From NCBI RefSeq assembly GCF_001982615.1, contig NZ_MLCO01000098.1, positions 1 to 41,107 of the forward strand: a DNA stretch of 41,107 bases, written 5' to 3'. Position 1 is the first letter of the stretch, and every line of letters begins with the position of its first letter. The notes under the pieces were generated by a model. It saw nothing but the letters and a program-made list of their open reading frames with translations. It made no database searches and was not told the origin of the DNA. The position numbers and the translations under genes are program-made. Origin of the DNA: Teichococcus deserti (GTDB lineage Bacteria; Pseudomonadota; Alphaproteobacteria; Acetobacterales; Acetobacteraceae). Shown here piece after piece: positions 16,875 through 27,042 of the stretch.

Positions 16875-18656
16875 ATGGATCAAACACAGAAGAAGTTCCG
16901 GCTGCGCAGCCAGCGCTGGTTCGACGACCCGGAGGATCCCGGGATGACGGCGCTCTATATCGAGCGCTTCCTGAATTTCGGCATGACCCGTGGCGAGCTG
17001 CAGTCGGGCAAGCCGATCATCGGCATCGCCCAGACCGGCAGCGACATCGCCCCCTGCAACCGCCACCACCTGGCCCTGGCCGAGCGGGTCAAGGCCGGCA
17101 TCCGAGACGCCGGCGGCATCCCGCTGGAATTCCCGATCCACCCGATCCAGGAGACCGGCAAGCGCCCGACCGCGGCGCTGGACCGCAACCTGGCCTATCT
17201 CTCCCTCGTCGAGGTGCTGCACGGCTATCCGCTGGATGGCGTCGTGCTGACCACCGGCTGCGACAAGACCACGCCGGCCTGCCTGATGGGCGCCGCCACG
17301 GTGAACATCCCAGCGCTCGTCCTCTCCGGCGGGCCGATGCTCGACGGCCACTGGAAAGGAAAACTGTCGGGCTCGGGCACCATCGTCTGGGAGGCGCGTA
17401 AGCGCCTGGCCGCCGGCGAGCTCAACTACGACAGCTTCATGCAGATGGTGGCAAGCTCCGCCACCTCGATCGGCCACTGCAACACCATGGGCACGGCGCT
17501 GTCGATGAACAGCCTGGCCGAGGCGCTGGGCATGTCGCTGCCCGGCTGCGCCTCGATCCCCGCCGCCTATCGCGAGCGCGGCCAGATGGCGCATGCCACC
17601 GGCATGCGCATCGTCGAGATGGTGAAGGAGAATCTGCGCCCCTCCGACATCATGACGCGCGAGGCCTTCGAGAACACCATCGTGCTGGCCAGCGCCATCG
17701 GCGCCTCCTCGAACTGCCCGCCGCATCTGGTGGCGATTGCCCGCCACATGGGCGTCGAGCTGACCACCGAGGACTGGCAGACCATCGGCGCCGATATTCC
17801 TCTCCTCGTGGACTGCCAGCCGGCCGGCCGCTTCCTGGGAGAGATGTTCTATCGCGGCGGCGGCGTGCAGTCGGTGATGAAGGAGCTGGCCGATGCCGGC
17901 AAGCTGCACACCGGCGTGCGCACCGCCACCGGCAAGACCCTCGCCGAGGACCTGGCCCAGGCGCCCGAGCCCGACCGCCAGGTGATCCGTCCCTATGCCG
18001 AGCCGCTGAAGACCCATGCCGGCTTCGTCGTGCTCTCCGGCAACATCTTCGACAGCGCGGTGATGAAGGTCAGCGTCATCGACGCCGAGTTCCGCAAGCG
18101 CTTCCTGTCCAACCCCGAGGACGTCTTCGAGGGCAAGGTCATCGTCTTCGAGGGGCCGGAGGACTATCACGACCGCATCGAGGACCCCGATCTCGGCGTC
18201 GACGAGCGCAGCGTCCTGGTCATCCGCAACTGCGGCCCCGTCGGCTATCCGGGCAGCGCCGAAGTGGTGAACATGCAGCCCCCTGGCGCGCTCATCAAAG
18301 CGGGGCTCGACGCCCTGCCGACCATGGGCGACGGGCGGCAGAGCGGCACCTCCGCCTCGCCCTCCATCCTCAACGTCTCGCCCGAGGCGGCGGTGGGCGG
18401 CGGCCTGGCCTTGCTGAAGACCGGCGACCCGATCCGCATCAACCTGAAGACGCGGAAGGTCGACCTGCTGATCCCGGCCGAGGAGATGGAAGCCCGCCGC
18501 GCCGCCTGGACCCCGCCCAAGCTGCAGCACAAGACGCCCTGGGAGGAGATCTACCGCTCCATGGTCGGGCAGCTCGGCACCGGCGGCTGCCTGGAGCCGG
18601 CGACGCTCTACCTCAACATCCTCGAGACCCGCGGCGAGAGCCGCCACAACCACTAA
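16875..18656 (+). CDS. IlvD/Edd-family sugar-acid dehydratase
   Basis: Predicted to dehydrate an aldonate (pentonate or hexonate) to a 2-keto-3-deoxy acid with an Fe-S cluster. All three cluster Cys motifs are seen: IAPCNRHH, TTGCDKTTPAC and GHCNTMGTA. The Ser-containing active-site stretch GDGRQSGTSASPSILNVS is near residue 490. At 593 residues it fits the arabinonate/xylonate branch (HWKGKLSGSGT region) rather than branched-chain dihydroxyacid dehydratase, and the next two genes support sugar-acid catabolism. ATG 16875 is chosen over ATG 16866 because GAGGGGAG is about 10 bases upstream of the former and almost touches the latter. The exact substrate is not resolvable. Confidence 0.9.
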   Translation: MDQTQKKFRLRSQRWFDDPEDPGMTALYIERFLNFGMTRGELQSGKPIIGIAQTGSDIAPCNRHHLALAERVKAGIRDAGGIPLEFPIHPIQETGKRPTAALDRNLAYLSLVEVLHGYPLDGVVLTTGCDKTTPACLMGAATVNIPALVLSGGPMLDGHWKGKLSGSGTIVWEARKRLAAGELNYDSFMQMVASSATSIGHCNTMGTALSMNSLAEALGMSLPGCASIPAAYRERGQMAHATGMRIVEMVKENLRPSDIMTREAFENTIVLASAIGASSNCPPHLVAIARHMGVELTTEDWQTIGADIPLLVDCQPAGRFLGEMFYRGGGVQSVMKELADAGKLHTGVRTATGKTLAEDLAQAPEPDRQVIRPYAEPLKTHAGFVVLSGNIFDSAVMKVSVIDAEFRKRFLSNPEDVFEGKVIVFEGPEDYHDRIEDPDLGVDERSVLVIRNCGPVGYPGSAEVVNMQPPGALIKAGLDALPTMGDGRQSGTSASPSILNVSPEAAVGGGLALLKTGDPIRINLKTRKVDLLIPAEEMEARRAAWTPPKLQHKTPWEEIYRSMVGQLGTGGCLEPATLYLNILETRGESRHNH

Positions 18657-18672
18657 GAACGGGGCAGCGCGC

Positions 18673-19422
18673 ATGGCCGGTCGGCTCGCAGGAAAGAAAT
18701 GCTTCGTCACGGCGGCGGGGCAGGGGATCGGGCGGGCGACCGCCCTGGCCTATGCGGCGGAAGGGGCGGCGGTGGTCGCCACCGACCGTGACGCCGCCAA
18801 GCTGGAGAGCCTGCGCGAGCGCGGCATCACCACGCTCGCGCTCGACGTGCTGGACGACGTGGCGGTGGCCAGCGCGGTCACCGGCCACGGCCCCTTCGAC
18901 GTGCTGTTCAACTGCGCCGGCTTCGTCCACCAGAACACGGCGGAAACCTGCACCGACGAGGAGTGGGACTTCGCCTTCGCCCTCAACGTGCGGGCGCAGT
19001 GGAAGGTGATGCAGGCGGCGATCCCCGGCATGCTGGGCAATGGCGGCGGGGCCATCGTCAACATGGCCTCCGCCGCCGGCTCGGTGAAGGGTGTCGCCAA
19101 CCGCTTCGTCTATGGCGCCACCAAGGCCGCGGTGGTCGGCATGACCAAGAGCGTCGCCGCCGACTATGTCGCCCGCGGCATCCGCTGCAACTGCGTCTGC
19201 CCGGGCACCGTCGACACCCCCTCGCTTGGCGAGCGGATCGAGGCCAATGCGGCCGCCGCCGGCAGCGTGGAAGCGGCGCGGGCCGCCTTCGTCGCCCGCC
19301 AGGCCATGGGGCGCCTTTCGACCGCGGAGGAGATCGCCGCCCTGGTGCTCTATCTCTCGACGCCGGAATCGGCTTTCGTCACGGCGCAGGCCATCGTCAT
19401 CGACGGCGGCTGGACCAACTAG
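18673..19422 (+). CDS. SDR dehydrogenase, probable 2-keto-3-deoxy-sugar-acid 4-dehydrogenase
   Basis: A 249-residue classical short-chain dehydrogenase. The cofactor loop is TAAGQGIGRATA, with an acidic Asp at the end of beta-2 (VATDRD) suggesting NAD. NCAG, catalytic Ser in MASAAGS and the YGATK Tyr-Lys pair are present. The closest family I recognise is 2-keto-3-deoxy-L-fuconate/pentonate 4-dehydrogenase, with the CNCVCPGTVDTPSL segment typical of that group. It starts 16 bp after the dehydratase and precedes an FAH hydrolase, which fits oxidation of the dehydratase product to a 2,4-diketo acid. Confidence 0.88.
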   Translation: MAGRLAGKKCFVTAAGQGIGRATALAYAAEGAAVVATDRDAAKLESLRERGITTLALDVLDDVAVASAVTGHGPFDVLFNCAGFVHQNTAETCTDEEWDFAFALNVRAQWKVMQAAIPGMLGNGGGAIVNMASAAGSVKGVANRFVYGATKAAVVGMTKSVAADYVARGIRCNCVCPGTVDTPSLGERIEANAAAAGSVEAARAAFVARQAMGRLSTAEEIAALVLYLSTPESAFVTAQAIVIDGGWTN

Positions 19423-19498
19423 TGTTTGTTTTTTCGCGTGCTTCACGCCTCCGGCCGTGCCGGCCCGCGATGATCACGCTCAAGGGAAACGCAGAATC

Positions 19499-20341
19499 AT
19501 GAAGCTGCTGCGCTACGGCCCGCCGGGCCAGGAAAAGCCGGGCCTGCTGGCCGCCGACGGCACCATCCGCGACCTGTCGGGCGTCATCGCCGACCTTTCG
19601 GGCGAGGCCTTGTCGGAAGCGGGCCTCGCCAAGCTCGCGGCCCTCGACGCCGCCAGCCTGCCGAAGGTGGAAGGCAATCCGCGCCTGGGCTCGCCGGTGA
19701 CGGGGATGAAGAACTTCGTCTGCATCGGCCTGAACTATGCCGACCACGCCGCCGAGACCGGCGCGCCGATCCCCAAGGAGCCGATCATCTTCCTGAAGTC
19801 GCTCGGCGCCCTGTCCGGCCCGAATGACGACGTCGAGGTCCCGCCCGGCAGCGTCAAGACCGACTGGGAAGTGGAACTCGCCATCATCATCGGCACCCGC
19901 GCCAAGAACGTCTCCGAAGAGGATTCGCTCAGCTACGTCGCCGGCTATGCCGTCTGCAACGATGTCTCCGAGCGCGAATGGCAGACCGAGCGCGGCGGCA
20001 CCTGGGACAAGGGCAAGGGCCACGAGACCTTCGGCCCCCTCGGCCCCTGGCTGGTGACCAAGGACGAGGTCGCCGACCCGCAGAACCTGACGATGTTCTG
20101 CGAGGTCGATGGTCATCGCTACCAGGACGGCTCGACCCGCACGATGATCTTCGGCGTGCAGAAGCTGGTCTCCTATGTCTCGCAGTTCTTCACGCTGCAT
20201 CCGGGCGACGTCATCTCGACCGGTACCCCGCCGGGCGTGGGGCTGGGCCAGAAGCCTCCCGTCTTCCTGAAGGCGGGGCAGAGCATGCGCCTCGGCATCG
20301 AAGGGCTGGGCGAGCAGACGCAGAAGACCGTCGCTGGGTAA
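19499..20341 (+). CDS. FAH-family hydrolase, probable 2,4-diketo-3-deoxy-sugar-acid hydrolase
   Basis: A 280-residue member of the fumarylacetoacetate hydrolase superfamily. Family marks are IGLNYADHAAETG, PIIFLKSLGALSGPND, the metal-binding Glu pair in DWEVELAIIIG, and STGTPPGVGLGQKPP. Such enzymes cleave 2,4-diketo-3-deoxy acids to pyruvate plus lactate (from fuconate) or glycolate (from pentonates), completing the route set up by the two genes upstream. ATG 19499 has AAGGGA upstream. The 76-bp gap from the SDR includes a T-rich stretch (GTTTGTTTTTTCG), so partial termination before this gene is possible. Confidence 0.88.
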   Translation: MKLLRYGPPGQEKPGLLAADGTIRDLSGVIADLSGEALSEAGLAKLAALDAASLPKVEGNPRLGSPVTGMKNFVCIGLNYADHAAETGAPIPKEPIIFLKSLGALSGPNDDVEVPPGSVKTDWEVELAIIIGTRAKNVSEEDSLSYVAGYAVCNDVSEREWQTERGGTWDKGKGHETFGPLGPWLVTKDEVADPQNLTMFCEVDGHRYQDGSTRTMIFGVQKLVSYVSQFFTLHPGDVISTGTPPGVGLGQKPPVFLKAGQSMRLGIEGLGEQTQKTVAG

Positions 20342-20353
20342 CAGCAAGAAAGG

Positions 20354-20395
20354 CCGGGGGAAGGTATTCCCCCGGTCCCCCATCTATTTCTGTCA
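20354..20395. terminator. Repeat end-unit hairpin between convergent genes
   Basis: CCGGGGGAA (20354-20362) and TTCCCCCGG (20367-20375) pair around GGTA, followed by TCCCCCATCTATTTCTGTCAG. This is a solo copy of the intergenic repeat end, with the conserved CCCCATC-T-rich-CTGTCAG tail, at the point where the FAH and pncA operons converge. It probably ends the sugar-acid operon. Confidence 0.6.
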
Positions 20396-21006
20396 GAAAG
20401 CGGCGCTCGGCACGAACTGCACGCCGCGGGCCCGAAGCCGGTCGGTGCCTGCCGCGGTCGCCTCGGGCGTGATGCCGCGGCAGGCATCAACGATCAGCAC
20501 GACGTCGTAGCCCAGTTCCGCCGCATCCTCGGCCGAGAAGTCGGTGCAATAGCCGCGCGCCAGCCCGGCGATGAAGACCCGCTTCACCCCGCGCTCCTGC
20601 AGATAGCCGTGCAGCCCGGTCTGCGTCTTGCGGTCATTCTCGCGGAAGGCCGAATAGCTGTCGATCGTCCGGCGAAAACCCTTGCGCAGCACAAGCTCGA
20701 TGCGATCCGTCTCCAGCGCCGGATGCAGCGCGGCGCCCGGCGTGCCCTGGATGCAATGGTCCGGCCACAGCACCTGCTCGCCATACTCCAGCGTCACCGT
20801 CTCGAAGGGCGATCGCCCCGGATGCTGGGAAGCGAAGGAAGAATGGTCGGCAGGGTGCCAGTCCTGCGTCGCGGCGATCATCGGGAAGAAAGGCTGCAGC
20901 CGGTTGATCACCGGCAGCACCGCATCGCCCTCGGGCACCGGCAGCGCGCCGCCGGGCATGAAGTCCGGCTGCACGTCGACGATCAGCAGCAGGTCGCTGG
21001 AAGAAA

Positions 21007-21010
<4 letters not shown>
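20393..21010 (-). CDS. pncA: Nicotinamidase
   Basis: Converts nicotinamide to nicotinate and ammonia in the NAD salvage pathway. The 205 residues carry the full nicotinamidase signature: catalytic Asp in VDVQPDF, metal ligands in [10 protein letters not shown], Lys in LRKGFRR and the nucleophile Cys in [10 protein letters not shown]. The last motif is usually GLATDYC, so RG replaces TD here. The start ATG at 21010 overlaps the ureG stop by 4 bases (ATGA), so it appears translationally coupled to the urease operon and is its last gene. Both PncA and urease release ammonia, a possible reason for the linkage. Confidence 0.92.
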
Positions 21011-21680
<670 letters not shown>

Positions 21681-21684
<4 letters not shown>

Positions 21685-22379
21685 GATCGGAAGAGCCTCG
21701 TATATTGCGTCTCGTGGCGCAGGGAGAAGAGGTCGAGCATCGGCGCCGAAGTCCCGATGCGGTCGAGGTCGGCGGCCATGCCCGCGGCCGTCGCCGCCTG
21801 CAGTGCTGGCAGCAGGCCAGCGGTCGCGATCTGCCCGTCGGTCTGGCCCAGCGGCACCAGCCGCACCCCCGCCGAGACCAGATTGGCGGCGAAAGCCGAC
21901 AGAAAGCCGAACAGTGCCATGGGCAGCGGCAGGCCCTGCCAGGCGGCCGCCGCACCGAAGGCCACGGGATGCGCCAGCACCCCCGCATGCCGCGCGGCGA
22001 AGGCAACCAGCCGCGGCTTCGGCCAGGCGGCGTTGGTGACCTTCAGGAAGGCGCTGCCCTGGGCCATGGTTTCCAGCGCCGTCTCGGCGGTGCCGCGCCA
22101 GGCGGCAGCGAGGGCTGCGACCTCGTCCAGCGCGGCCCCGTCATCGGCCAGCGCGGCCCGGAAGGCAGACGCCAGCAGCGCCGCGTCGATCCGGCCGGCG
22201 CCGGCCTCCAGCACGGTCTCGATGTAGGCGCGAAGATCGGCGCGGTTGCGCACCGCGCCGGCCTCCACCGCCATCTCCAGCCCGTGGCTATAGGTATAGG
22301 CGCCGACCGGATAGGCCGGTGACAGCCAGGTCAGCAGGCGCTGCAGATCGGCTTCAGTGGTGGTGATGGCCGTGTCCAT
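21681..22379 (-). CDS. ureF: Urease accessory protein UreF
   Basis: An all-helical activator that bridges UreD and UreG in the maturation complex. The family opening [21 protein letters not shown] is present, as is the C-terminal end [19 protein letters not shown], which contacts UreG. ATG 22379 gives 232 residues, the usual length; the start lies inside the His-rich tail codons of ureE (26-base overlap). An ATG further upstream (22451) only adds Thr/Ala/Met-rich residues that are the frame-shifted His tail, so it was rejected. Confidence 0.94.
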
Positions 22380-22893
22380 GGTCGTGGCCGTGATGGTGGT
22401 CGTGGTCATGGTCGCCGTGATGGTGGCCGGCATGGCGGTTGTGCTCGCCATAGGCGCCGCCTTCGGGGTTGAAGGGGGCGTCGACCTTGGCCAGCCTCGC
22501 GCCGAGGCCGACCAGCATCTTCTCGATCACATGGTCGGCGCGGATCAGGATGCGCTCGGCATCGATCTCGGCCGGCAGGTGGCGGTTGCCCAGGTGCCAG
22601 GCCAGGCGCAGCAGGTGGTGGATGTCGCGCGCGCGGATCTCCACCAGCGGCTCCGGCGCGGCCTGCACCAGGATGACGCCGCCGCCTTCCAGCAGCAGCC
22701 CGTCGCCATGGCGCAGCACCGTTGCCTCGGGCAGGTCGAGCAGGAAGCTCTTCCCCCCTTCGCCGGTGTAGCGCTTGCGGCGGCGGTGGCGGTCGTCGAA
22801 GTCGACGGTGATGCGGTCGCGCGCCGTGCCCGCCTGCCATTCGCCGGCCGGCAGAACCTGGGTGGCGCGGGGGAGATTGTCTTCAGTGGTCAT
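22354..22893 (-). CDS. ureE: Urease nickel metallochaperone UreE
   Basis: Delivers Ni(II) for urease assembly. The 179-residue protein has the N-terminal peptide-binding domain (DFDDRHRRRKRYTGEGGKSF) and the C-terminal metal-binding domain with DIHHLLRLAWHLGNRHLP and the conserved ADHVIEKML. It ends in a nickel-buffering tail in which His dominates the last 29 residues, mostly in HD/HG/HH steps. The tail is encoded by a simple-sequence tract (22354-22445), which may vary in length among strains. Confidence 0.96.
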   Translation of the reverse strand: MTTEDNLPRATQVLPAGEWQAGTARDRITVDFDDRHRRRKRYTGEGGKSFLLDLPEATVLRHGDGLLLEGGGVILVQAAPEPLVEIRARDIHHLLRLAWHLGNRHLPAEIDAERILIRADHVIEKMLVGLGARLAKVDAPFNPEGGAYGEHNRHAGHHHGDHDHDHHHGHDHGHGHHHH

Positions 22894-22907
22894 CGCAAGG
22901 CTCTTGA

Positions 22908-24620
<1,713 letters not shown>

Positions 24621-24623
24621 GGC

Positions 24624-24929
24624 TCAGAGCTTCCCTTCGACCAGGCCGCGGAAGCCATGCGCCACGCGGCCACCGGCGATGTCGATCAGCCGGACGCGGC
24701 GGCTCTGCCCGGGCTCGAAGCGCACCGCGGTGCCGGCGGCGATGTCCAGCCGCTTGCCGCGCGCGGCGGCGCGGTCGAAGGAAAGCCCTTCATTGGTCTC
24801 GAAGAAATGGTAGTGGCTGCCGACCTGCACCGGGCGGTCGCCGGTGTTGGCGACCTCCAGCTCGATCGCCTCGCGGCCCTCGTTCAGCGCGATCTCGCCG
24901 GGGGCTGCGATGATCTCTCCGGGAATCAT
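24624..24929 (-). CDS. ureB: Urease subunit beta
   Basis: A structural subunit of the three-polypeptide bacterial urease, 101 residues. The typical opening [20 protein letters not shown] and the core [18 protein letters not shown] are intact. It lies between ureA (10-bp gap) and ureC (3-bp gap), so the three subunits are made together. Confidence 0.97.
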   Translation of the reverse strand: MIPGEIIAAPGEIALNEGREAIELEVANTGDRPVQVGSHYHFFETNEGLSFDRAAARGKRLDIAAGTAVRFEPGQSRRVRLIDIAGGRVAHGFRGLVEGKL

Positions 24930-24939
24930 GGGCGGCTCC

Positions 24940-25242
<303 letters not shown>

Positions 25243-25290
25243 GGGGCCATCCTGGTAGCGGCGAGTGGGGACATTGTGGCGCGGCTTTGC

Positions 25291-26118
25291 TCAGCTCGTC
25301 CACAGGCGGGGCAGGCGCGGCGGCAGGCCGAGCAGCGATGCCCGGAATTTCGGCAGGATCTTCGTCAATCCGTCACGCACCGAGGAGGCCTCGCCCAGCC
25401 AGCGCGCCAGCAGCAGGCCAGGGCGGGCGAGCGTCGCGTCCAGCCCCTCGTCCCGCATCAGGTCGCGTGCGGCGAGCGCTTCGGCGACGGGGGCGGCGAA
25501 GAGCAGCAGCGCCATGGCATTGGCGCCTGCGTAGCCGAAGGGAGCGGTGCGGCGGGCCGGCAGGTCGCCCGACAGGTCCAGCGCATCGGCCCAGTCCAGC
25601 CGGCCGCCGCGCTGCAGCCGCCAGGAATCCAAGAGGGAACCGTGGTCGAAGGCTTCGCCCCGGGCCGCGCGGCCGAGCACCAGCATCTCGGTGGCCAGCA
25701 GCCGGGCGTCGGGTGCCATCTCGACGCGCATCCGCCGCTCCAGCCGGGCGCCGTCGAACAGGATGGTTTCCTGCGGCAGCCATTCCAGCGTGGCGCCGGG
25801 GGGCAGCACCAGCCGGCTGTCGATGCGGGTGGCATCTCCCAGGCTGCGATAGATCTTCTCGGCCGCCGGCGTGGTCACCTGGGCGGCAGCGCCTGCCTCC
25901 AGCGTGACCTCCAGGGACAGGGAATCGCCGCCGGCCAGGCCGCCGCCGACATTGACCAGCGCGGCGGAGGGCAGGTCGTCCGGCTCCGGCACCGGGAAGA
26001 GGATGCGATAGGGCGCGGCATGGAACAGATGGCCGAGCGCAGTGCCGCGCGGCGTCTGGCGGAAACCGAGCTCGGCGCGGCCATGGGCGCGCTGGTGGCG
26101 GGGGGTGTCGAGGGGCAT
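25291..26118 (-). CDS. ureD: Urease accessory protein UreD
   Basis: A scaffold that binds apo-urease and recruits UreF/UreG during nickel loading. Family marks are LVNVGGGLAGGDSLSLEV, TTPAAEKIYRS, EWLPQETILFDGARL and LGRAARGE. ATG 26118 (275 residues) has GGGGAA about 9 bases upstream; a TTG at 26136 would add six residues. It starts 27 bp after the response-regulator gene, placing the two-component system at the head of the urease operon. Confidence 0.95.
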   Translation of the reverse strand: MPLDTPRHQRAHGRAELGFRQTPRGTALGHLFHAAPYRILFPVPEPDDLPSAALVNVGGGLAGGDSLSLEVTLEAGAAAQVTTPAAEKIYRSLGDATRIDSRLVLPPGATLEWLPQETILFDGARLERRMRVEMAPDARLLATEMLVLGRAARGEAFDHGSLLDSWRLQRGGRLDWADALDLSGDLPARRTAPFGYAGANAMALLLFAAPVAEALAARDLMRDEGLDATLARPGLLLARWLGEASSVRDGLTKILPKFRASLLGLPPRLPRLWTS

Positions 26119-26145
26119 CGGCGGGTTCCCCAGCAATCCCCGTGC

Positions 26146-27042
26146 CTAACCGCCGAGAACGCGCACGGCCAGCGCCGCGGCCGAGGCGCGGTTCTCGACG
26201 CCGAGCTTGGCGAAGACGCCTTCCAGGTGCTTGTTCACCGTGCGCGGGGACAGGACCAGGATATCGGCGATGTCGCGGTTCGACTTGCCGCGGCCGAGCC
26301 AGAGCAGCACCTCCGCCTCCCGCGCCGTCAGGCCGAGGCGGTCGCGCAGCATGCCTTCCTCGCGGCCGGGATCGAAGGCGGTGACGCGCAGCAGCAGCTC
26401 GTCGGGCGCGATGGCGCCGACATGGTGGAACTCGACGCGGCGGCCATCGGCCAGCGGCACCGGGGGCAGGCGGGGGGTTTCGCCCTCGGCCAGCGGCACC
26501 CAGCCGGGCAGGGCCAGGCCGGCCGGGCCGTCGCCGGGGAGCGGGGCGGCGTCGCGCAAAAGGGTCGCTGCCTGGGGGGTCGCCCAGAGCAGGGCGCCGT
26601 CGCGGTCGACCGCCAGCAGGAAGCGGCCGGCGACGTCGAGGGCGGCATGGGCGCTGCGGGTCAGCCGCGCATTGGCCAGATGGGCGGCGATGCGGGCCAC
26701 CACCTCGTCCGGCACCACCGGCTTGACGACATAGTCGACGCCGCCGGCATCGAAGCCGCGCACCACGTCCTCGCTCTCGGTGAGCCCCGTCATGAAGATG
26801 ACGGGGACGGAGACCAGCCGGGCGTTGCGCTTCATCCGGCGGCAGGCCTCGAAGCCGTCCATGCCGGGCATCACCGCATCCATCAGCACGATGTCGGGGG
26901 TGATGCGCTCGATCACCGTCATGGCGGCGGCCGCCGACTGCGCCACCAGCACCATGTAGCCGGCGCCCTCCAGCGTGTCGTTCAAGAGGCCCAGCGTGCC
27001 CGGCGCGTCGTCGACCACCAGCACGATGTCGCGGCGTTCCAT
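26146..27042 (-). CDS. Response regulator with LuxR-type DNA-binding domain
   Basis: 298 residues: receiver domain (about 5-125; acidic pair DD11-12, phospho-acceptor Asp55 in IVLMDAVMPGMDG, Thr/Lys in IFMTGLTE and VVKPVV), a middle PAS-like stretch (about 130-225), and a C-terminal LuxR/NarL helix-turn-helix (LGLTAREAEVLLWLGRGKSNRDIADIL...SPRTVNKHLEGVFAKL). Its ATG overlaps the kinase stop (TGATG), the strongest sign that the two are partners. A good GGAGGAA ribosome site precedes it. The likely targets are the divergent urt/sensor promoters and hence the urease operon; that is inference. Confidence 0.93.
   Translation of the reverse strand: MERRDIVLVVDDAPGTLGLLNDTLEGAGYMVLVAQSAAAAMTVIERITPDIVLMDAVMPGMDGFEACRRMKRNARLVSVPVIFMTGLTESEDVVRGFDAGGVDYVVKPVVPDEVVARIAAHLANARLTRSAHAALDVAGRFLLAVDRDGALLWATPQAATLLRDAAPLPGDGPAGLALPGWVPLAEGETPRLPPVPLADGRRVEFHHVGAIAPDELLLRVTAFDPGREEGMLRDRLGLTAREAEVLLWLGRGKSNRDIADILVLSPRTVNKHLEGVFAKLGVENRASAAALAVRVLGG

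Noticed and set aside
16875-18656. Dihydroxyacid dehydratase of branched-chain amino-acid synthesis (IlvD proper)
   Set aside because: The following SDR and FAH genes and the arabinonate/xylonate-like sequence favour sugar-acid breakdown.
22380-22451. Upstream start for ureF
   Set aside because: It would add 24 residues of Thr/Ala/Met-rich sequence that is just the frame-shifted UreE His tail.
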